The notes below the pieces were generated by a model, which did no database searches, was not told the origin of the DNA, and saw only the letters and a list, made by a program, of their open reading frames with translations. 16,407 bases of DNA from JBHPGW01 sp042569785. Its GTDB lineage: Bacteria > Planctomycetota > Phycisphaerae > Sedimentisphaerales > Anaerobacaceae. Positions 1 through 5,409 of the stretch are shown piece by piece (position 1 is the stretch's first letter; every line of letters begins with the position of its first letter). Location: positions 1 through 16,407 of the forward strand of contig JBHPGW010000055.1 of assembly GCA_042569785.1 (NCBI GenBank), given 5' to 3'. Both the position numbers and the translations under genes were made by a program.

Positions 1-111
1 CAATTATACAGTGAAGCTTTAAAGGCATTGGAACCATTCGGCAGCGAAGCTGATATCCTGCGGCAGTTGGTGCCGAACTTTGGTTTTTGCCGCCATACTC
101 ACCTGATTTGA
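1..111 (+). CDS. 3' end of probable polyprenyl diphosphate synthase (FPP/GGPP synthase), C-terminus altered by IS remnant
   Basis: The gene enters from the left edge. Frame 1 reads QLYSEALKALEPFGSEADIL followed by RQL. This matches the C-terminal pattern of trans-isoprenyl diphosphate synthases (IspA/GGPPS), in which a helix with a 'A-L-x-x-L-x-P-F-G-x-x-A-x-x-L-R-x-L' pattern is followed by a short tail ending in -ERD/-SRD. Here the last native-looking residues are around position 66. The frame then reads about a dozen unrelated residues (NFGFCRHTHLI) and stops at 109-111. Those bases encode an IS630-type transposase in another frame, so the final native residues appear to have been replaced. 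The enzymes of this family condense isopentenyl diphosphate with allylic diphosphates in the cytosol. The catalytic DDxxD motifs would lie outside the window, so the assignment rests on the tail alone. Confidence 0.5.
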   Translation, partial: QLYSEALKALEPFGSEADILRQLVPNFGFCRHTHLI

Positions 112-278
112 ATCCGATAGAAAAGATGTGGAGCAAGATCAAAGCGATTTTAAGGACATTGAAAGCCAGAACAGAAAAGGCACTGATAAATGCAATTGCC
201 AAGGCCCTTGAAGCAGTTACAACTAGCGATGCGAAAGGAGGGTTCAAATCATGTGGGTATACGAACACAAAAACTTAA
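63..278 (+). pseudogene. IS630-type transposase remnant (C-terminal part of DDE domain)
   Basis: The frame reads AVGAELWFLPPYSPDLNPIE and continues KMWSKIK, the hallmark of IS630/Tc1-mariner transposases. The Glu of PIE is the last acidic residue of the DDE triad, and LPPYSPDLNPIE is the family signature. The remnant ends with FKSCGY and a short tail, stop at 276-278, which resembles the family's normal C-terminus. Everything N-terminal, including the HTH and the first two catalytic Asp residues, is absent: upstream of about position 60 the DNA belongs to another gene in another frame. The fragment cannot be an active transposase. I see no clear terminal inverted repeat on its right side. Confidence 0.8.
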
Positions 279-820
279 AATGCTCTAAAAAGCTAAAAAA
301 AATCCTGCAAAATCCTGTAATCCTGTCAATTTCTTTCCTCTTTTTCCTCCGTGACCTCTGTGGCAAAGCTTTTGTTTTGAACATTTGTATTTTGAATTTC
401 AGAGCTGTTTCGGATTTTGATATTCGAATTTCGCATTTTATAGTAGCTTGAGTCACAGGACACTGGCCACGAGCCCCCCGCACTTAATTCCCGACTCGCC
501 CTGTCCACATAGCATCAAACGCGCAGGTATGTGTAAAAAAATGCAAAAAACCGCCCTTTTCACACACTTTTCCTGCAAAAACAGCCCTCTTTTTGCGCAT
601 TTTTGCGCTTTTTTGTAACTTTTTGCAACTTTTCACACTTTTACCTGCGCAAATGATTGAAAAAATCCCCATTTAAACCCCAAAAACAAACATCCACCTA
701 TCTTAACACATCAAATTTCGTGCTAATTCGTGAAAATTCGTGGTTAATTCTGGAAGATCACAATCGTTAATCTGTGAAATTTTGTGGTTAAAAAAATGGT
801 TCCCCGTCTTCACCAGTGAT
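279..820. repeat. Intergenic mosaic of degenerate dispersed repeat phrases
   Basis: No convincing gene is present. The stretch is made of low-complexity phrases: three AATCCTG units at 301-327; CCTCCGTGACCTCTGTGGC at 346-364 (its reverse complement, with one change, recurs at 3923-3941); a TTTTGAAC/TTTGAATTTC block followed by TTCGGATTTTGATATTCGAA at 373-440; the GCGCAGGTA-ended element at 514-674; and TTCGTG/GTGGTTAA phrases at 716-790. Small open frames here translate into repetitive peptides in both directions (for example FATEVTEEKEE from the CACAGAGG phrase) and look like by-products of the repeats. Confidence 0.7.
514..674. repeat. Dispersed element with GCGCAGGTA terminal inverted repeats, copy 1
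   Basis: A left end ATCAAAC plus GCGCAGGTA (521-529) is matched by the perfect inverted right end TACCTGCGC (642-650). A 24-base right flank (651-674, ending AAAAAATCCCCATTT) is also shared with copy 2 at 16267-16407. The interior is A-rich on the left and T-rich on the right, with iterated TTTTTGC(G/A)C units, so the strand could fold into a long imperfect hairpin. Copies differ in interior length (161 versus 141 bases) but share both ends. It resembles a MITE-like or structured non-coding repeat; no transposase of its own is visible. Confidence 0.75.
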
Positions 821-828
821 TAAACTTT

Positions 829-1131
829 TTATTTTCGCCAGGGGGCTTTTCTTACCATTAGTGGGGGCATCTGGCTTGGGGAGACTTTTTTGCTTGTTGT
901 GGTGACGCAGCTTTGATCGCTTGGGTACCAGCGGATTTTGAAAAGAACTGGCTTTTCAGTAAATTTTTTATTTTTTATCCTACAGAGCATCGTTGAAACT
1001 GCCTCCGAGCCAAAAATGATAACAGTAATGCTTACCCCCTCCCATCGACTGATTTGGGGGGCTACTTTTGCGAATTGACAGAAAGTGGGATTTTTAATAG
1101 ATTCTGAGGTTATGGGGACAACGATAAGCAT
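829..1131 (-). CDS. Doubtful 100-residue ORF of unknown function
   Basis: A minus-strand frame runs from ATG at 1131 (or TTG at 1134) to a stop at 829, and an AGGA lies 8 bases before the ATG. The predicted protein starts with a hydrophobic segment (MLIVVPITSES) and ends very basic and Ser/Thr/Pro-rich. I recognise no family. A second minus frame overlapping its 3' half is also open and ends ITGEDGEPFF at 788. The two frames together may represent a decayed gene with a frameshift. The region otherwise shows nothing but the leader of the sigma-factor gene that starts at 1222. Confidence 0.25.
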   Translation of the reverse strand: MLIVVPITSESIKNPTFCQFAKVAPQISRWEGVSITVIIFGSEAVSTMLCRIKNKKFTEKPVLFKIRWYPSDQSCVTTTSKKVSPSQMPPLMVRKAPWRK

Positions 1132-1154
1132 CAAAATAGTCCTAATAAAAGGTT

Positions 1155-1183
1155 TTGATTTATCTGGAAAACAATTGTAATAT
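1155..1183 (+). promoter_or_regulatory. Candidate sigma70-type promoter for the ECF sigma operon
   Basis: TTGATT at 1155-1160 and TAATAT at 1178-1183 are separated by exactly 17 bases. Transcription would begin near 1190, about 30 bases before the ATG at 1222. An A/T-rich run (1202-1215) lies between, with no Shine-Dalgarno. Confidence 0.55.
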
Positions 1184-1221
1184 TGTTGTTGTTAAGTTAA
1201 GTTTTTTTTAAAAAAGTGGTT

Positions 1222-1833
1222 ATGAATATCTCGAACAAAAAGAACAACGACGCGGAGCTTTTGGCGCGTTACGCCGCTGGTGATGAGGCTGCGTTTCGAG
1301 AAATCGTAGAGCGTTATAAAAACGGTCTTTATATGTTCTTAAGGCGGTTCTTGAATCAGCACGACCTTATCGAAGACGTTTTTCAGGATACATTTCTTCA
1401 ATTGTACACCAGCAGGAGCAGCTTTGATACGAGTCGGCCTTTGCGTCCGTGGCTGTTCACGATAGCGGCGAATAAGGCAAAAGACGCCCTTCGCAAGCGT
1501 CAGCGAACATCGGCGATTACGATCGGTACTATTATAAGCGATGAGGAAATGTCGTTTGAAGAGGTGCTGAATGTGTTAACTTCTGATAAGGACGTGCCTT
1601 ATAATCAGTTGGAGCGTGAAGAAACAGCGGCATCGGTCAGAAAGGTTATTGGAGCTATGCCTGAAAGCCTTCGAGAAATTTTAATTTTAGCTTATTTTAA
1701 TAAATTTTCTTACAAACAAATGGCTGAGATCCTCAGTATACCTATTGGAACGGTTAAGAGCAGGCTGCATTCAGCGGTAGCTCGGTTTGCAAAAGAATGG
1801 GAAAAGGCGGCGGGGAATCAGGAGAATAAATGA
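1222..1833 (+). CDS. ECF-type RNA polymerase sigma factor
   Basis: A 203-residue sigma-70 family protein of the extracytoplasmic-function type, which directs RNA polymerase to a dedicated regulon. Region 2 spans about residues 20-92: it contains the core-binding helix (DLIEDVFQDTFLQLY), then the -10-recognition part (SFDTSRPLRPWLFTIAANKA, then KDALRKR). Region 4 spans about 138-190 with the PESLREILILAYFNKFSYKQ segment and the HTH (AEILSIPIGTVKSRLHSAVA). There is no region 1 or 3, as expected. A GTG at 1216 would add two residues; ATG 1222 is chosen as the simpler start, though neither has a Shine-Dalgarno. The stop overlaps the next gene as ATGA, so the two are translationally coupled and the downstream protein is the likely partner regulator. 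Confidence 0.93.
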   Translation: MNISNKKNNDAELLARYAAGDEAAFREIVERYKNGLYMFLRRFLNQHDLIEDVFQDTFLQLYTSRSSFDTSRPLRPWLFTIAANKAKDALRKRQRTSAITIGTIISDEEMSFEEVLNVLTSDKDVPYNQLEREETAASVRKVIGAMPESLREILILAYFNKFSYKQMAEILSIPIGTVKSRLHSAVARFAKEWEKAAGNQENK

Positions 1834-2858
1834 GGGCACTGAGTGAACATCAGAAAAGTCTTTTATTCGATTACAGCTTAGGTTTGACATCCGGGCAGGA
1901 AACTGTTGAGGCCGAGTCGCTGGTAGCGTCTGATAAAGAGGCTGAAGAGTTTGTATCGAAAATTCGGGAGAGCTTGAGCCCGCTTGATTCTCTGGAGGTT
2001 GAGGTATGTCCGGCTGATCTGGCTGAGCGTACTGTTTCTTCTCTCATATTCGCTGCGGAAGCCGGTCAGAGCCGTTTGGAGCAGTTGCTTGAAGCCGAGC
2101 AGGCCCAAACGATCCGTCCGAATCGATTCTGGAACAATGTGAGGCAGGTACTGACAACGGCGGCAGTGATCTTGCTTGTTGCCGGGGTCTTTACACCTAC
2201 ACTGTATAAGGCGAGACGAGGCTCCTGGGAGCAGAGGTGTACAGCTCAGATGATGAGAATGGGTAAGGGTATAAACAATTATCGTAACGACAATGACAGC
2301 CTGATGCCGGCAGTAGCAATGGCGGCAGGTGCTCCGTGGTGGAAAGTCGGATACCAAGGCAATGAGAACCATTCAAATACACGGCATCTTTGGCTTTTAG
2401 TGAAAGGCAATTATGTTAGCCCTACCGATTTTGTCTGCCCGGGACGAAGACAGGGCAGAGCGGTTCAGTTTAACGTAGTAAAAGTTAAACAGTTGAGCGA
2501 TTTTCCCGCCAGGCGGTATATAACCTACAGCTCGCGGGTAAAATGTAATAAAAGCAAAATGGAGCGAACGCCGGGACAATCGGTTTTGATCGCTGATATG
2601 AATCCACTGTTCGAGAAGTTGCCCCACAACGATTCCGATTCACTTAAAATTCACCTCAATAATGTTCTTTCAAATGCTAATAGCAGCAATCATAACCGTC
2701 GCGGGCAGAATGTTCTTTTCTGCGATGGTGCGGTGAAATTTGCCAAAAAACGCAATATCGGCATCGCTCAGGACGATATATACACAGTTCAAGGCACAGA
2801 TATCTACAAGGGGGTTGAGACTCCATCACATGAAACGGACGATTTTCTGGCACCGTAA
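1830..2858 (+). CDS. Single-pass membrane protein: probable anti-sigma factor fused to a pseudopilin-like (H-x-DG) domain
   Basis: 342 residues, starting in the ATGA overlap with the sigma gene. The N-terminal ~100 residues are helical and charged (EHQKSLLFDYSLGLTSGQE) like the cytosolic sigma-binding part of anti-sigma factors in ECF pairs, but no HxxxCxxC zinc motif is seen. A transmembrane helix follows at about 106-125 (VLTTAAVILLVAGVFTPTLY). The remaining ~215 residues would be outside the membrane. They resemble the C-terminal part of planctomycete type II secretion pseudopilin-like proteins (DUF1559 / H-X9-DG group): an early Cys, YRNDNDSLMP, FVCPGRR, and near the end NHNRRGQNVLFCDGAVKF, where His288 and Asp299-Gly300 form the H-x10-DG variant. 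The partner role for the sigma factor is inferred from overlap and topology; sensing by the outer domain is speculation. Confidence 0.75.
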   Translation: MRALSEHQKSLLFDYSLGLTSGQETVEAESLVASDKEAEEFVSKIRESLSPLDSLEVEVCPADLAERTVSSLIFAAEAGQSRLEQLLEAEQAQTIRPNRFWNNVRQVLTTAAVILLVAGVFTPTLYKARRGSWEQRCTAQMMRMGKGINNYRNDNDSLMPAVAMAAGAPWWKVGYQGNENHSNTRHLWLLVKGNYVSPTDFVCPGRRQGRAVQFNVVKVKQLSDFPARRYITYSSRVKCNKSKMERTPGQSVLIADMNPLFEKLPHNDSDSLKIHLNNVLSNANSSNHNRRGQNVLFCDGAVKFAKKRNIGIAQDDIYTVQGTDIYKGVETPSHETDDFLAP

Positions 2859-2861
2859 AGT

Positions 2862-2886
2862 TCAAACTGACCTGTGGTCAGTTTGA
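2862..2886. other. Perfect 10-bp hairpin just after the regulator stop codon
   Basis: TCAAACTGAC (2862-2871) and GTCAGTTTGA (2877-2886) are perfect inverted arms around a 5-base loop, starting 4 bases after the stop codon at 2858. There is no T-run directly behind it, only an A-rich track (TTAAAAATTAAAAGTTAAAA) at 2891-2910. It could protect the 3' end of the mRNA or act with the terminator at 2960-2989. Confidence 0.5.
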
Positions 2887-2959
2887 GAAGTTAAAAATTA
2901 AAAGTTAAAAATCAAAATTGTGGAATCGGCCTTTGGCCAAAACTGTTTTTGTAATTACC

Positions 2960-2989
2960 GGGCTCGCTTTTGGCGGGCTTTATTTTTTT
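2960..2989 (+). terminator. Rho-independent terminator of the sigma/regulator operon
   Basis: Arms GGCTCGC (2961-2967) and GCGGGCT (2973-2979) pair with G-T wobbles around a TTTTG loop and are followed by TTATTTTTTT (2980-2989). The T-run exists only on the plus strand, so it serves the sigma operon. It overlaps the stop codon and last codons of the convergent ACT gene. Confidence 0.65.
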
Positions 2990-3432
2990 GAGCCTTGTGA
3001 ACGCCTTAGAACTGTTTTTGATTTGGAAGTTTTCTGGCTTGGTCGCTCCAGGATATTTATGGCTTTTTTGACGTCAGCAACTTTTAATGCCGCTGTGGTT
3101 CTGCCTCCCTTTGCACCTGCGGTGCAGTATGCGTACACAATGTTGACATGGTTTTTGGCGAGTTTCTCAGCTACGGCGGCAAAGGCGCCTGCTTTGTTCG
3201 CAAGATTTACGCATAGGACCTGGGTCTGGTTGTATTCAAAGTTCAGTTTTCCGAGAGTTTGTTCAGCCTTTTTGGGTGCTGAAAAAACTACCCTCATAAC
3301 CCCGTGCTCTGCAGAATCGACCATCGTCATCGCGACTATATTAACTTTAGCTTTGGCCAACTCGGATAAAACCTGAGCGAGTACGCCGGGCTTATTGACC
3401 ATGAATATTGAAAACTGTGTCGCTATGTACAT
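2980..3432 (-). CDS. Tandem ACT-domain protein
   Basis: 150 residues from ATG 3432. The start is fixed by a full Shine-Dalgarno (AAGGAGGG, about 9 bases upstream); upstream in-frame codons would overlap the preceding gene. Two ACT-like regulatory domains are visible: residues 5-50 (TQFSIFMVNKPGVLAQVLSE, with VNIVAM) and 70-118 (TQVLCVNLANKAGAFAAVAE, with VNIVYAY). Each has the typical beta-strand, 'N-K-x-G-x-x-A' turn and helix, which in this fold bind amino acids or similar small ligands. A basic Ser/Lys-rich tail follows (ERPSQKTSKSKTVLRRSQGSKK in two pieces). No catalytic domain is attached, so it is a stand-alone regulatory or ligand-binding protein. It sits 19 bases downstream of the STAS gene and is probably co-transcribed with it. 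Confidence 0.8.
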   Translation of the reverse strand: MYIATQFSIFMVNKPGVLAQVLSELAKAKVNIVAMTMVDSAEHGVMRVVFSAPKKAEQTLGKLNFEYNQTQVLCVNLANKAGAFAAVAEKLAKNHVNIVYAYCTAGAKGGRTTAALKVADVKKAINILERPSQKTSKSKTVLRRSQGSKK

Positions 3433-3451
3433 ATTAAAAACCCTCCTTAAT

Positions 3452-3814
3452 TTAATTTTTTCCGGTTTCAGAGACAGCGGTTTTACTGTCGGAAAAGAAC
3501 TCAAAAATTTTGTCCAGGTTGGTTATCCTGAAAACACGATGCAGTTGAGGCTCAATGGCACTGATCACAACTTTTCCTTTATAGGTTTCGGCTTTAGCCC
3601 TTACCGCTAACAACACACCTAATATCTGGGAAGAGAAAAATTTTACGGACTTGAAGTCAAAGACAATTACCTTGGGCTGATTTTCGTCAACGAAATTGTT
3701 TATCTGCTGCGAAGCGGCTGTAATCTGCTCTATATTACAAATCGAGGTCGCCTTAAATGCGATCACAGCGGCGTTGCCGTCTTGTGTTATCTCAACGCTA
3801 ACGTTGTTATCCAT
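3452..3814 (-). CDS. STAS-domain protein (anti-sigma factor antagonist type)
   Basis: 120 residues covering one STAS domain: the N-terminal strands (VSVEITQDGNAAVIAFKA), a central VIVFDFKSVKFFSSQILGVL segment, and KVVISAIEPQLHRVFRITNL then DKIFEFF. In SpoIIAA/RsbV proteins the loop after the central D-x-x strand holds the Ser that is phosphorylated by a serine-kinase anti-sigma factor. Here Ser61-Ser62 sit in that position, so phospho-control is possible. The kinase and the matching sigma factor are not in the window; the neighbouring ECF system does not look like their usual partner. No strong Shine-Dalgarno; GGGG lies about 14 bases before the ATG. The protein acts in the cytosol through protein-protein binding. 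Confidence 0.85.
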   Translation of the reverse strand: MDNNVSVEITQDGNAAVIAFKATSICNIEQITAASQQINNFVDENQPKVIVFDFKSVKFFSSQILGVLLAVRAKAETYKGKVVISAIEPQLHRVFRITNLDKIFEFFSDSKTAVSETGKN

Positions 3815-3853
3815 ATCGATTCTACTTTTTCCCCGTCAAAGAGTCCCTATTTT

Positions 3854-3882
3854 ATTATCGTAAATTTGTGCGGAGAAGTCGA
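3854..3882 (-). promoter_or_regulatory. Candidate promoter for STAS-ACT pair
   Basis: On the minus strand TCGACT (3877-3882) and GATAAT (3854-3859) are separated by 17 bases. The -10 matches TATAAT at five of six positions. The start site would be about 30 bases before the STAS ATG at 3814. Confidence 0.45.
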
Positions 3883-4228
3883 GCTTTTTTTTGAATTAAC
3901 CGCTTTCAGCGGAACTTTTTCAGCCACAGAGGTCACAGAGGTGTGTGAGATTTTTTTTTCTGGCAAAAAAACTCACACACAGAGCAGTAGAAAGTAGTGA
4001 GTAGAAAGTAGAGAAAAGCGTATATTACACTAACAAGACAGCTACGAGATACAGCCAGGCTTTGAGGTGCTGCTATGAGGTTGATGGGGTATTGCTTACT
4101 GATCTGATCAGCGGGTATAAGGTAAAAGATGGGTGACTGGATAAACTTTCAAAAAACGCGGCGATGTCGGATAATGGATTTTGAATACTTTTTTTGTTAC
4201 CACGAAACATACAAAATTTACGAAGAAA
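3883..4228. repeat. Intergenic stretch of simple repeats and one A/T-hinged hairpin
   Basis: No gene is supported. It contains GCCACAGAGGTCACAGAGG (3923-3941); a strong inverted repeat with arms GTGTGTGAG (3941-3949) and CTCACACAC (3972-3980) extended by a T-run (3951-3959) facing an A-run (3965-3971); two copies of AGTAGAAAGTAG at 3986-3997 and 4000-4011; and a CCACGAAACA/TTTACGAAG phrase at 4200-4226. A 38-codon open stretch (about 4020-4135, ending YKVKDG before a TGA) has no start codon. Confidence 0.6.
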
Positions 4229-4250
4229 AGCCCCGGCAGTGCCGGGGGCT
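4229..4250. repeat. REP-like palindrome AGCCCC...GGGGGCT
   Basis: AGCCCCGGCA and TGCCGGGGGCT pair around a single G with one extra G bulged. Arms and flanks resemble the hairpins at 15629-15850, so it looks like another dispersed member. It lies about 40 bases upstream of the gpsA -35 box. Confidence 0.65.
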
Positions 4251-4292
4251 GAAAATTGGGTTAGATTGGTGTTGCATATCCGCAATTGGGGT

Positions 4293-4321
4293 TTGACAAT
4301 TTTGTTTTTGGGTGGTTTAAT
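4293..4321 (+). promoter_or_regulatory. Strong sigma70-like promoter for gpsA
   Basis: A perfect -35 TTGACA (4293-4298), 17-base spacer, and TTTAAT (4316-4321). The transcript would start near 4328, leaving a leader of about 35 bases. Confidence 0.7.
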
Positions 4322-4362
4322 GTCAGGGTGCTAACTAAATGGATTTTTAGTTGAGGTTTGAT

Positions 4363-5370
4363 ATGCAGGAGCAGAGTTACGAGAAGGTGTCGATAGTCGG
4401 TGACGGTGCTATGGGGACAGTGCTGGCGACGCTGTTGTGCGAAAAGGGATTGGCTGTCAAGATATGGGGGCATGACACAGAGCAGTTAGAGCATATCCAG
4501 GCATCGCATGAGAATGTTAAGTTTCTGCCTGGTTACAAACTGCCGGAATCGCTGGAGTTTGAATCGAACGATAAAAAAATAATGGCTGGGGCTGAGTTGA
4601 TAGTTTCCGCGGTGCCTTGTCAGTTTATGCGCAGTGTCTGGAGCAGGCTCAAAAGTCATGTGCCTAAGGGTGTGCCTATCGTCTCAGTAGCTAAGGGTAT
4701 CGAGAATGGGACGATCTTACGGCCTGACGAGATATTGGAAGATGTGCTCGGAGACGATGTGCAATGCGTTGTGCTTTCAGGGCCTACGATAGCTGATGAG
4801 TTGGCAAGACATTTGCCGGCAACGGCGTGTGCGGCGAGCAGCGATGAGGAGTTGGCCAAAAGAGTGCAGAGAACATTTAACACTTCATGGTTCAGGGTTT
4901 ACAGCAATACCGATATTGTCGGCGTTGAATTAGCTGGAGCTACGAAGAATATTATCGCGATAGCGGCTGGTATTGTCGACGGTATAGGAGCTGGTGACAA
5001 TGCCAAGGCGGCTTTATTGAGTAGAGGGCTTGCCGAGATCACCAGGCTTGGAGATGCTATGGGCGCGTGTCCCAAGACATTTGCCGGGCTTACAGGGATG
5101 GGCGATCTTGTTACGACCTGTATTTCGCCCAAGGGCAGAAACCGGTCGTTCGGTGAGAGGGTCGGTAAAGGGCAAAGCGTTGCAGAGGCGCAAGGCGCGA
5201 CCGAATCGGTTATCGAGGGGGCGGCAACGTGTAAGTCGGTTGTAGAATTGGCTGAGCGATTAGGGGTTGAGATGCCGATAACGCAGGCGGTTTACCAGAT
5301 AGTCTTCGAGAATAAGAGCGTGCAAAAAGCGATCGCGGATCTGATGAGCCGAGAACTTAAAGCTGAATAA
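4363..5370 (+). CDS. gpsA: Glycerol-3-phosphate dehydrogenase [NAD(P)+]
   Basis: 335 residues, normal length. The cytosolic enzyme reduces dihydroxyacetone phosphate to sn-glycerol 3-phosphate, the backbone of phospholipids. The Rossmann nucleotide motif is VGDGAMGT (residues 12-19), less common than the usual GAGSWGT. Next come VSVAKGIENGT (107-117) and LSGPTIADELA (138-148). The catalytic-lysine helix is GATKNIIAIAAGIVDGIGAG, with Lys195 the expected catalytic base. The C-terminal domain follows with GLTGMGDLVTTC and RNRSFGERVGKG (substrate and NAD contacts). Start ATG 4363 is preferred over an in-frame TTG at 4351 because GAGG lies 6 bases before the ATG. It is monocistronic: promoter directly upstream, convergent mutS 39 bases downstream. 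I see no terminator between the two stop codons. Confidence 0.95.
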   Translation: MQEQSYEKVSIVGDGAMGTVLATLLCEKGLAVKIWGHDTEQLEHIQASHENVKFLPGYKLPESLEFESNDKKIMAGAELIVSAVPCQFMRSVWSRLKSHVPKGVPIVSVAKGIENGTILRPDEILEDVLGDDVQCVVLSGPTIADELARHLPATACAASSDEELAKRVQRTFNTSWFRVYSNTDIVGVELAGATKNIIAIAAGIVDGIGAGDNAKAALLSRGLAEITRLGDAMGACPKTFAGLTGMGDLVTTCISPKGRNRSFGERVGKGQSVAEAQGATESVIEGAATCKSVVELAERLGVEMPITQAVYQIVFENKSVQKAIADLMSRELKAE

Positions 5371-5409
5371 ATTCAGAATACAGAAAACAGAAGACATGAT
5401 ACAAGTCGG

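Noticed and set aside
244..508. Open frames on both strands translating to repeat-like peptides
   Set aside because: They lie on the degenerate intergenic phrases and have low-complexity sequence, no ribosome site and no family match.
514..674. Replication origin with DnaA boxes
   Set aside because: No TTATCCACA-type boxes and no dnaA/dnaN nearby; the A/T iterations are part of a repeated element.
1878..2372. 164-codon minus-strand frame inside the membrane regulator gene
   Set aside because: Fully opposite a well-supported coding region; Cys/Arg-rich composition typical of an antisense shadow.
2918..3376. 152-codon plus-strand frame opposite the ACT gene
   Set aside because: Shadow of a gene with clear domains and a strong Shine-Dalgarno on the other strand.
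4020..4135. Protein-like open stretch ending LLTDLISGYKVKDG
   Set aside because: No start codon or ribosome site, under 40 codons and no family recognised; at best a gene remnant.
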